Shown here piece by piece: positions 23,447 through 30,262 of a DNA stretch of 32,764 bases. Below the pieces are notes generated by a model that saw nothing but the letters and a program-made list of their open reading frames with translations, had not been told where the DNA came from and did not search any database. Source of the DNA: Clostridia bacterium (lineage in GTDB: Bacteria > Bacillota > Thermoanaerobacteria > Thermoanaerobacterales > Thermoanaerobacteraceae). The first letter of the stretch is position 1, and every line of letters starts with the position of its first letter. Both the position numbers and the translations under genes were made by a program. Location of the stretch: positions 1 to 32,764 of the forward strand of contig DULG01000040.1 in NCBI GenBank assembly GCA_012840485.1, given 5' to 3'.

Positions 23447-24561
23447 AGGCTATTGTTGTTCAAAAAGAAAAAAACAAAACTTATATTATGACGGAAAAAG
23501 GAGAATTTAAATGCTTAAAAAATTTCCACGACGTAGATATCGGAGAAGCAATATATTTACCTGATAGTACGGGAGTTTATAAAAGTCTTACTAGATTTAT
23601 AATAGCAGCTTCTCTAATTTTTGCTTTGCTCTTTGCCTTTATAAACTTTAAAACCCCACAAGTCTATGCTTATGTTTATATAGACATAAACCCCAGTATA
23701 GAAGTTTCCATAGATAGAAAGGGTAAAATAATAGATGCTACTCCTTTAAATGAAGAAGCTAAAAAAATATTAGATAATCTTCCCTATAAAGGCCTTGATA
23801 TTTCGTCTTTCATAACTAAAACGGTGGAAGAATCTCAAAAACTCGGCTTTTTAAAGGAAGAAGATATAATCTTAATAACTACTGTAACCCTGAAAAATTC
23901 ATCAATTATAAGTGAAGACATTGAAAAAGCAGTAAATACTATCAAAAATACAAATTCTAAAATTCAAATAGAAACTTTAAAATCTACAGAAATGCAAAGA
24001 GAAGAAGCTAAAAAAGAAAAAATTTCTCCGGGTAAACTCATTTTGTGGGAAGATGCAAAAGAAAAAGGAATAGAAATACCAAAAGACAAACTTAACAGTC
24101 CTGAATTTTTCAAAGAATTAAAACAAGCTTATACAAAAATGAAAGAAAAGGAAACCGAACCTCAAAAAGCTAGCAATATAGAAAATCAGAAAAATAATTC
24201 TCCAAATGTTAAAATTACTAACGAAAAACCTATAAAAATAGATTCAAAAAAAGTTGAGAAAAAAGAAGACAACCAAAAGATAAAAATTCCAAATGTGCCA
24301 GAGAAAAAAGAACAAACTACGGAAGATAAAGTTATTCAGCAAAAAGAGAAAAACAAAAACAATTCAGAAAAGCCTCCCACACCAGAGAACAACATAAATG
24401 ACAATGATAAACCAGAAATAAAAAAAGAAAATGTACCGATTCCTAATCCTGACAAAGAAGATTTAAAAGATACAGAGGAAAATAATAATAAAAATTCCAA
24501 AGAAATTAAAAACTACCCCCAAAAAGATGAGAAAGATGACGAAAAATATAATGAGAAATAA
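23443..24561 (+). CDS. rsgI: RsgI-type transmembrane anti-sigma-I factor with disordered tail
   Basis: Membrane regulator (372 aa) that holds SigI inactive. The cytosolic RsgI_N domain is residues 1-48, the membrane helix about 52-69, and the extracellular conserved domain starts YVYIDINPSIEVSIDRKGKI with N83-P84, the Asn-Pro bond reported to be autoproteolysed in other RsgI proteins; it runs to about residue 185. From about residue 225 to the end the protein is Lys/Glu/Asn/Pro-rich low complexity, probably disordered, with none of the carbohydrate-binding or hydrolase domains seen in Clostridium thermocellum RsgI proteins. It is followed 16 bases later by an SLH protein, so the signal may concern the wall or S-layer (inference). 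Confidence 0.92.
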   Translation: MKAIVVQKEKNKTYIMTEKGEFKCLKNFHDVDIGEAIYLPDSTGVYKSLTRFIIAASLIFALLFAFINFKTPQVYAYVYIDINPSIEVSIDRKGKIIDATPLNEEAKKILDNLPYKGLDISSFITKTVEESQKLGFLKEEDIILITTVTLKNSSIISEDIEKAVNTIKNTNSKIQIETLKSTEMQREEAKKEKISPGKLILWEDAKEKGIEIPKDKLNSPEFFKELKQAYTKMKEKETEPQKASNIENQKNNSPNVKITNEKPIKIDSKKVEKKEDNQKIKIPNVPEKKEQTTEDKVIQQKEKNKNNSEKPPTPENNINDNDKPEIKKENVPIPNPDKEDLKDTEENNNKNSKEIKNYPQKDEKDDEKYNEK

Positions 24562-24577
24562 GGAGGTGAAATATTAA

Positions 24578-25846
24578 ATGACAAAAAAGCTTCAATTTTT
24601 TATCTCAATTACTATAGTTTTATCTTTGTTCTTTACTTCAATAGCATATGCAAAACCCCAGCCCACATATTCTTTTGACGATATTCAAGAATTTACATGG
24701 GCAATAAAGGCAATTGAAAAAATGTACGCAAAGGGGTTTATAAAAGGAGTAGGAGACAAAAAATTTGACCCTTCTAAACCTGTCACTCATTTAGAAGCCC
24801 TTGCTTTGATTTTAAGAACTATGGGGTACGAAGAAGAAGCCAATAAAATAACTGAACTGCCTAAGGAATATAAAGGGCAAAAATCTCCGTGGGGAAAGGG
24901 ATTTATCACTCTTGCTTATCAAAAGGGGATAATAACTACAGAAGAATTAAAAAAATTTAACCCCAGCGAAAAAGCCAAAAGATATGAAATAGCGAAATAC
25001 TTGGTACGCGCTCTAGGATTAGAAGAACAAGCACAAAAAAGTATGGACAAAGTATTGTCCTATAATGATTGGAAGGCCATACCTAAAAATGCCATAGGTT
25101 ATATGTATGTAGCAATTGAACAGGGTCTTATTCAAGGAGATGGCAAAAACTTGAAACCAAATGACCCTTTGAGAAGAGTGGAAATGGCTATTTTGCTTGA
25201 AAGGTTGGACGAAAAAATAGGAAACAATTTGAATGGTCGGGATGTCATTGCAACTGTTTATGAAATAAACAGCGATACTATAACTGTAAAAATCGACGGT
25301 GTTCAAAAAACCTTCAATATATTAAAAAATGCTCCAGTCTACAATGGAAGTGAATATGTAGGAGTTGACTTTTTACAAACTGGTTATCAAGTAAGATTGA
25401 TATTAGACTCCAAAAATAATATAATATTTGTAGAAATATTAAATACAAAAAGTGAGGAAGTGATTCCAATAAGACTGGAAAAAGTTACAAATCCTCCTCA
25501 AAAAATATTAGCTCTGGTAGAAACCATTAAAGAAAATGCCACTGTTAAATTAGTAGAAGATAAGGGAATATACTATATAATTGCAACTCGCGGTAAGATG
25601 AGAACAAGCGGTTATAGCATAAACATTGAAAAGGCTCAAATAATAAAGACATTAAAAGATAACATTTTAGAAATTGAAATAAAATATCAGGACCCAGCAG
25701 AAGACGCAATTTTAACTCAAGTTATAACTTATCCCTATGACATCAAAAGCTTCACTTATGATGGTAAAATCACACAAATAAACATAAAAACAGACGGCAA
25801 AATAAATTTCTATATAGATAATGAGATAAACTTAGAAGTAAAATAA
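24578..25846 (+). CDS. S-layer homology domain protein
   Basis: Exported wall-associated protein of 422 aa. A signal peptide (about 1-25, ending A-Y-A) is followed by three SLH repeats: about 35-78 (GFIKGVGDKKFDPSKPVTHLE), 95-143 (GIITTEELKKFNPSEKAKRYE) and 160-205 (GLIQGDGKNLKPNDPLRRVE). SLH repeats bind pyruvylated wall polymers. The remaining 215 residues are beta-rich, without a motif I recognise. Start ATG 24578, 11 nt after AGGAGG. It is probably co-transcribed with sigI and rsgI and ends in its own terminator. Confidence 0.9.
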   Translation: MTKKLQFFISITIVLSLFFTSIAYAKPQPTYSFDDIQEFTWAIKAIEKMYAKGFIKGVGDKKFDPSKPVTHLEALALILRTMGYEEEANKITELPKEYKGQKSPWGKGFITLAYQKGIITTEELKKFNPSEKAKRYEIAKYLVRALGLEEQAQKSMDKVLSYNDWKAIPKNAIGYMYVAIEQGLIQGDGKNLKPNDPLRRVEMAILLERLDEKIGNNLNGRDVIATVYEINSDTITVKIDGVQKTFNILKNAPVYNGSEYVGVDFLQTGYQVRLILDSKNNIIFVEILNTKSEEVIPIRLEKVTNPPQKILALVETIKENATVKLVEDKGIYYIIATRGKMRTSGYSINIEKAQIIKTLKDNILEIEIKYQDPAEDAILTQVITYPYDIKSFTYDGKITQINIKTDGKINFYIDNEINLEVK

Positions 25847-25847
25847 T

Positions 25848-25877
25848 ACCCCTCAATAAGAGGGGTTAAATTTTTTA
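25848..25877 (+). terminator. Intrinsic terminator of the sigI-rsgI-SLH unit
   Basis: ACCCCTC-AATAA-GAGGGGT followed by TAAATTTTTT, two bases after the SLH gene stop. Confidence 0.85.
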
Positions 25878-25922
25878 AATTAATTACTAAAATATCTGTG
25901 CAAATTTTGTTGAAAAAGCCAA

Positions 25923-25951
25923 TTGATAAAAATTTTTTGTTCCATTATTAT
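25923..25951 (+). promoter_or_regulatory. Sigma-A promoter of the HPr-like gene
   Basis: TTGATA, 17-nt spacer, TATTAT on the plus strand, with about 30 bases to the ATG at 25982. Confidence 0.65.
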
Positions 25952-25981
25952 AAAATTAGAGTAGATAAGGGGGAATTTGTT

Positions 25982-26221
25982 ATGAAGGAAATAAAAGTAA
26001 AATTAACTACGATTGAAAATGTAAAAAATTTTGTCGAAAAAACTTCAAAATATCCTTTTGAGATAGACGTAATCTCTGGGCGATACCTAATAGATGCAAA
26101 ATCAATAATGGGACTTTTTAGCCTTAACTTAGAAAACATCCTTACGGTAATACCTCATACGAATGATGAAGAAAACTTAAAAAAATTGGAGGAGGACTTA
26201 AAAAACTTCATGGTAAAATAA
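25982..26221 (+). CDS. HPr-like protein lacking the active-site histidine
   Basis: 79-aa protein with the HPr fold pattern: beta start MKEIKVKL, helix TIENVKNFVEKTSKYPFEIDVISGRYLIDAKS, then DAKSIMGLFSLNL (about residues 40-52), which matches the HPr Ser46 region and its helix. The GLHARPA segment that holds the phosphorylated His15 is absent (here TTIENVKNF), so it cannot be a normal PTS phosphocarrier; Ser43 of AKSIMG is kept. This recalls regulatory HPr paralogues such as Crh. ATG 25982 follows AAGGGGG at 8 nt; the frame extends upstream to 25898, but that would overlap the promoter. Confidence 0.75.
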   Translation: MKEIKVKLTTIENVKNFVEKTSKYPFEIDVISGRYLIDAKSIMGLFSLNLENILTVIPHTNDEENLKKLEEDLKNFMVK

Positions 26222-26248
26222 AAGCGTAGCTGCTACGCTTTTATTTTT
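26219..26248. terminator. Two-way terminator between convergent genes
   Basis: AAAAGCGTAGC-T-GCTACGCTTTT, followed by ATTTTT on the plus strand and by a T-run on the minus strand. It serves the HPr-like gene and the 361-aa gene and overlaps both stop codons. Confidence 0.85.
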
Positions 26249-27332
26249 ATACCAATGGCGGTGGTGTAGGTTCAATAGGAACAGCAATTTGCCCTGTCTT
26301 CGCATCAATATGCAAAATCCAATATCCTTGCCCTCTCGTTCCTCTGAAATTTTCTTTCACGGATTTCCAAACTACAAATCCCGTCATCCCTCCAAATGGC
26401 TGATCTGCAAGGGTAAAAAATCCTGGCATCCCATACACAATGTATTTTAATTCTCCCTTTTCATCATTTGCGAATCCCACAAGATAATGGTCTAGGCTTC
26501 CTTCTCTATATCCTGTTTTTACTTTCCACCACCGATATCCCTTCATGTCCTCTTCAAAGGGTCGAACCTCTTCTAGAAAATTAACTATATTATTCACATA
26601 TTCTTTTAAATATTTTATATACCCCTCTTCTGCCTCTCCTTGCAGCTGATAAAGATCTTTTTCTTGTTCTGGTAAAGAATTTACGGTTTGGCTATAAGTT
26701 CCTTCATCCGAAGGAATATAAATACTGGTGTCGGATTGAGAATTCGGCAAACTACTTTGTGAAGCTCTATCTTCTCCCTCAAAATCATTTTTGAAATTTT
26801 CATCTTTTTTATCCTCATAGGTTGATAAGAAATTATCTTTAATTTCCTCCTGTTCAAATTCCTTATCACTTTTATCACTCTCTTCTCTCAAAGTTTCTTC
26901 TCTTTTTATCTTTGAAATATATTTTCGATAGACAGTTTTCCAATTTACACTTTTCTTATTTATAACAGATACCAGCGGTATTAACATCTTTCCATTATCA
27001 CGAGCCTCTATGAATGCTATAGAAAACTCTTCCCAAGAAAGTCCAGAATCTTTCACATCCTCTAAATTAAAAATCCACTCTCCCCCGCCCCGACCTTTGT
27101 CATCTACCTTTATCGCTCCAAAATCCACAACAGTAATTTCTCCATCATCTTTTAATAACTTGACATTGTAAGAGTAAACCGGATTAAGATTTTGCAAAGC
27201 TGCTGTTATTCTTCCTCTGTTTCCCCTAAATTCTACCTTCAAATACCCTGATATTTCCCTATCTCCAAGAGCACATTCCTTATCTTCTTGATTAAAAACA
27301 ATGTAAAACCTTTTATATATATTTATTGACAT
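26247..27332 (-). CDS. Uncharacterised protein with a charged central linker
   Basis: 361-aa soluble protein that I do not recognise by name. Residues about 5-130 form a beta-rich domain containing SGYLKVEFRGNRGRITAALQNL and WEEFSIAFIEAR. Residues about 145-235 are a Glu/Lys/Ser-rich linker. Residues about 240-361 form a Trp/Gly-rich domain (RWWKVKTG, HYLVGF, YIVYGMPGFFTLADQPFGGMTGFVVW) that ends in a Pro-rich tail, PIEPTPPPLV. No signal peptide. I believe the same two-domain layout recurs in sporulating clostridia, so a role in spores is possible but unproven. Start ATG after AAGGGGG. It is preceded by an inverted repeat that covers its Shine-Dalgarno site. Confidence 0.8.
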   Translation of the reverse strand: MSINIYKRFYIVFNQEDKECALGDREISGYLKVEFRGNRGRITAALQNLNPVYSYNVKLLKDDGEITVVDFGAIKVDDKGRGGGEWIFNLEDVKDSGLSWEEFSIAFIEARDNGKMLIPLVSVINKKSVNWKTVYRKYISKIKREETLREESDKSDKEFEQEEIKDNFLSTYEDKKDENFKNDFEGEDRASQSSLPNSQSDTSIYIPSDEGTYSQTVNSLPEQEKDLYQLQGEAEEGYIKYLKEYVNNIVNFLEEVRPFEEDMKGYRWWKVKTGYREGSLDHYLVGFANDEKGELKYIVYGMPGFFTLADQPFGGMTGFVVWKSVKENFRGTRGQGYWILHIDAKTGQIAVPIEPTPPPLV

Positions 27333-27340
27333 TTATTCTT

Positions 27341-27394
27341 CCCCCTTATTTTATCAAAATATAACTTTGCAATATATACTATGAAATAAGGGGG
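27341..27394 (-). promoter_or_regulatory. Inverted repeat covering a ribosome binding site
   Basis: CCCCCTTATTT (complement 27384-27394) is exactly complementary to AAATAAGGGGG (complement 27341-27351), separated by 32 AT-rich bases. The second arm is the Shine-Dalgarno site of the 361-aa gene. In RNA read through from ksgA the site could be masked. Confidence 0.5.
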
Positions 27395-27408
27395 CTTATT
27401 ATTACTAT

Positions 27409-28227
27409 TTAGTTTATTAAATCATAGATTACATTTGACAAAAGGGCAAACTCTTCTATGCTGAGAGTTTCTCCTCTCCTCTGAAAAGAAATCTTAGACA
27501 TAGCAAGAGCTTTATCTATAATTTCCCTTGGAAATCCCAAAGTTTTTAAAGCATTTGGCAAAACTTTTCTCCTCTGCCCAAAAGCAGCCTTTACCACATT
27601 AGAAAATAACATCTCATCTTTTACCTCAACTGAAGGTTTATCAAGTATTTGCAATTTAACTAAAGAAGAATCTACTTTAGGAGGAGGAATAAAAACAGTC
27701 GGCGGAAGATTAAAAAGTATCTTAGGTTTTGCTTTAAAATTTGTAAAAATTGTTAGTATTCCGTAGTCTTTTGTACCCGGTGTAGCACAAATTCTTTCAG
27801 CGACCTCTTTTTGCACTAAGACGGTTATCTCTTTTACAAATTTACACTCTAAAAGCATCATAATTATAAGAGAAGTTATGTAATAGGGAAGATTAGCAAC
27901 CACTTTAAAAGGCTTGCTTCCAAAATATTTATTAGCTATTTCATTTAAGTCTACTTTCATTATATCATCATTTACTAAAAATACATTATCCCAAAGATAG
28001 AGTTTTTCTTTTGCTTTTTCATAAAGTTCCTTATCAATTTCGAAAGATACTACTTTTTTTACCCTTTTAGCCAATTCTTCTGTCAAAGTCCCTAATCCCG
28101 TTCCAATCTCCAACACAAAATCCTCTGGTGTAATTTCTGAAGCAGTAACAATTTTAGTTAAAATATTTTTGTCAAATATAAAATTTTGACCCAACTTTTT
28201 TTTTACATTAACTCCTTTTACTTTCAT
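27409..28227 (-). CDS. rsmA: 16S rRNA dimethyladenosine transferase
   Basis: SAM-dependent enzyme (also called KsgA) that dimethylates two adjacent adenines near the 3' end of 16S rRNA in late 30S assembly. The 272-aa protein has GQNFIFDKNIL (about residues 13-23), the SAM loop LEIGTGLGTLTEEL (about 40-53), the acidic FEID and the catalytic NLPYYIT (about 112-118). ATG start after TTGAGGTG. It follows the yabE-like gene; the rnmV gene (RNase M5) often found between the two in Firmicutes is absent here. Confidence 0.96.
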   Translation of the reverse strand: MKVKGVNVKKKLGQNFIFDKNILTKIVTASEITPEDFVLEIGTGLGTLTEELAKRVKKVVSFEIDKELYEKAKEKLYLWDNVFLVNDDIMKVDLNEIANKYFGSKPFKVVANLPYYITSLIIMMLLECKFVKEITVLVQKEVAERICATPGTKDYGILTIFTNFKAKPKILFNLPPTVFIPPPKVDSSLVKLQILDKPSVEVKDEMLFSNVVKAAFGQRRKVLPNALKTLGFPREIIDKALAMSKISFQRRGETLSIEEFALLSNVIYDLIN

Positions 28228-28239
28228 AACGACACCTCA

Positions 28240-28265
28240 AATAATAAGACAGGGGAAACCCTGTC
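28240..28265 (-). terminator. Weak hairpin between the yabE-like gene and rsmA
   Basis: GACAGGG and CCCTGTC (28248-28254 with 28259-28265) pair around a 4-nt loop and are followed on the minus strand by TTATTATTT, an imperfect U-tract. It is probably a partial terminator, or merely a 3' end stabiliser. Confidence 0.5.
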
Positions 28266-29296
28266 TATTTTAAAATATAAACTTTCACATATCTTTTTCC
28301 CCATTTTTGCACTTCTTCATGGGTTGGAAAATAAACGTCAATTATATTCCCTTTTATCGCACCACCAGTATCAGCAGCAATTCCAAACCCATATCCTTCT
28401 ACGTACAATCTTGTTCCCAATGGTATAACCCTAGGATCCACAGCTATTACTCCCCTAGTAGCCTTCATTCCCGTAGCTGTTATACCGTAATCAGGATCGC
28501 CGGGTTTTTTACCAGTACTATCTTCACTGCTATCATAGGCTGTAGCTATCATTGTTTTCACTTCTTTGTATCTCACAATTTCTCCTCTTGAAGTAGTAAA
28601 AACTCCTATTGTGCCCACATGAACGATCTGGTTAATAGGATCTTTAATTATCTTTTCTTCTAGTATGTTTCTTGCTATTTCTTTGCCATTTTCATAAAGG
28701 ACCTTTATGATAATTTGTTTTTTCCCCGGTTCCCCTTGTTGAACTAATCTTGTTTGGCCTCTTTCCATATTGTCATCTTTTACCGTTTCTGTTTGATATG
28801 GTATATCTGCTTCTTCTGTTACAATCTCTTCTTTAACTTGTGTAACATCAATATACATGTAACTAAAGACTGGCGTATCTAGTTCCATATTCACTCTGTC
28901 CAGTGGCCCTAAAGTTATGCCTTGCTGTTCTAAAACTTCTCTTATATTATCTGCAGCTGTGTAAATTTCCCGTGTTTCTCCTGCTACACAAAGAGTGATA
29001 GGAACTGCTCTTTTGATAGTCACCTTCATGCCATTTTTTAAAGGTGTATCTATCGATGGAGTTACTACGTCTTCTTTTCTTAGCTTAATCTTTTTCTCTT
29101 CTAACAAATCTCCAACTTTTGATTTAAATGTTGTAACAACCATTTTTTTATCTTCATCCTGAAGGGTTATTTCCTTTTTTAAGCTTGCGTATGTTATAGC
29201 TCCGACAATCAATAGGAATACTGCAGCCAACGTTAGAAGAGCAACTGGTTTTTTAACTATTTCACCAAGTCGCTTTCTAAACTTGTCTGTATCCAT
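28265..29296 (-). CDS. YabE-like G5/3D-domain cell-wall protein
   Basis: 343-aa membrane-anchored wall enzyme related to YabE and resuscitation-promoting factors. A hydrophobic anchor (about residues 16-36) is followed by two DUF348 repeats (about 40-150), a G5 domain (about 155-235) and a C-terminal 3D domain with YDSSEDSTG, GITATGMKATRGVIAVDP, IPLGTRLYVEGYG and ADTGGAIKGNIIDVY; the conserved Asp residues probably form the lytic-transglycosylase-type active site, as in MltA. ATG start 7 nt after AGGAGG. It has its own promoter and lies in the metG-tatD-yabE-ksgA order. Confidence 0.92.
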   Translation of the reverse strand: MDTDKFRKRLGEIVKKPVALLTLAAVFLLIVGAITYASLKKEITLQDEDKKMVVTTFKSKVGDLLEEKKIKLRKEDVVTPSIDTPLKNGMKVTIKRAVPITLCVAGETREIYTAADNIREVLEQQGITLGPLDRVNMELDTPVFSYMYIDVTQVKEEIVTEEADIPYQTETVKDDNMERGQTRLVQQGEPGKKQIIIKVLYENGKEIARNILEEKIIKDPINQIVHVGTIGVFTTSRGEIVRYKEVKTMIATAYDSSEDSTGKKPGDPDYGITATGMKATRGVIAVDPRVIPLGTRLYVEGYGFGIAADTGGAIKGNIIDVYFPTHEEVQKWGKRYVKVYILK

Positions 29297-29341
29297 CCCA
29301 TAACCTCCTGTTAAAAATTTAATTTAGGGGAGTCGTAAGTA

Positions 29342-29370
29342 ATTTTAATCCAATTAAATTGATTTGTCAA
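29342..29370 (-). promoter_or_regulatory. Sigma-A promoter of the yabE-like gene
   Basis: TTGACA, 17-nt spacer, TAAAAT on the minus strand, about 45 bases before the ATG. Confidence 0.75.
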
Positions 29371-29444
29371 ATTTTTATACACAATTTTTCATTTATGGGG
29401 AAACCAAACTCAATGATATTATACGCATTTTTTTGACTTTTGAT

Positions 29445-29476
29445 ACCTCCCCTCAAAACAGGAGGTTTGTTTTTTA
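29445..29476 (+). terminator. Hairpin with a U-tract on the plus strand after tatD
   Basis: ACCTCC (29445-29450) and GGAGGT (29461-29466) form a stem followed on the plus strand by TTGTTTTTT. On the minus strand, where tatD ends, there is no U-tract. It may cap antisense RNA or simply mark the tatD 3' end. Confidence 0.4.
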
Positions 29477-29482
29477 AAACTT

Positions 29483-30250
29483 TTATTTGAGAGGGATGTT
29501 AAAAAGTTTTATATCATTTTCAGCAGTAATCCTACAAACCTCCTCATAAGGCATCTCTCTTAATTCTGCAATTTTTTTCGCTACAAATTTCACATACACC
29601 GGTGTATTCCTTTTTCCTCTATAAGGCTCAGGAGTAAGATAAGGGCTATCTGTCTCAATTAAAAGTTTTTCAATAGGAACAGCTTTTGCTACTTCTTTAG
29701 GTTTTTTTGCATTTTTAAATGTCACAGGCCCCCCTAAAGAAATGTAAAAATTCATTTCAATTACTTGAAAAGCCATTTCAACACTTCCCGAATAACTGTG
29801 AAAAACCCCTCTTAAATCTTTTGTCCATTCCTGTTTTAATATATCTAGTATATCTCCATGAGCATCCCTATCGTGTATTATTATTGGAAGATTTAGCTTT
29901 TTCGCAAGCCTTATTTGTTTTATAAAAATCTCTTTTTGAAACTCTTTGGGAGGGTCGTCGTAATAATAATCTAACCCTATTTCTCCTATTGCTACAACCT
30001 TTTCCTGTAAAGCTAATCTCTCTATTTCTTCCACTTTGTCAAATTCCCTTTGTGCATCATGGGGATGAATTCCAACAGAAGCATATATAAAGTCATAGTT
30101 ATGAGCTAGCTCAATAGACTGTTTAGAAGTTAAGAGGTTAGACCCCACATTTATTAAAAATGTGAGGTCTTTTTTACATTCTTCAATAACTTTTTCTCTA
30201 TCTCTATCGTATTTCTCATCTTCAAGATGAGCGTGAGAATCTACCAACAA
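29483..30250 (-). CDS. tatD: TatD family metal-dependent deoxyribonuclease
   Basis: Cytosolic TIM-barrel metal hydrolase of the TatD/YcfH family, with 3'-5' DNase activity in characterised members. The 255-aa protein has HAH near the start (metal site), GEIGLDYYYD with the bridging Glu (about residues 90-99), HDRDAH, FHSYSG and ETDSPYLTP, the complete ligand set. An in-frame GTG at 30259 overlaps AAGGAG; TTG 30250 has 8-nt spacing and gives M-L-V-D-S-H-A-H, so it is preferred. It follows metG by 12 bases in the same unit. Confidence 0.93.
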   Translation of the reverse strand: MLVDSHAHLEDEKYDRDREKVIEECKKDLTFLINVGSNLLTSKQSIELAHNYDFIYASVGIHPHDAQREFDKVEEIERLALQEKVVAIGEIGLDYYYDDPPKEFQKEIFIKQIRLAKKLNLPIIIHDRDAHGDILDILKQEWTKDLRGVFHSYSGSVEMAFQVIEMNFYISLGGPVTFKNAKKPKEVAKAVPIEKLLIETDSPYLTPEPYRGKRNTPVYVKFVAKKIAELREMPYEEVCRITAENDIKLFNIPLK

Positions 30251-30262
30251 TTTTATCACTCC

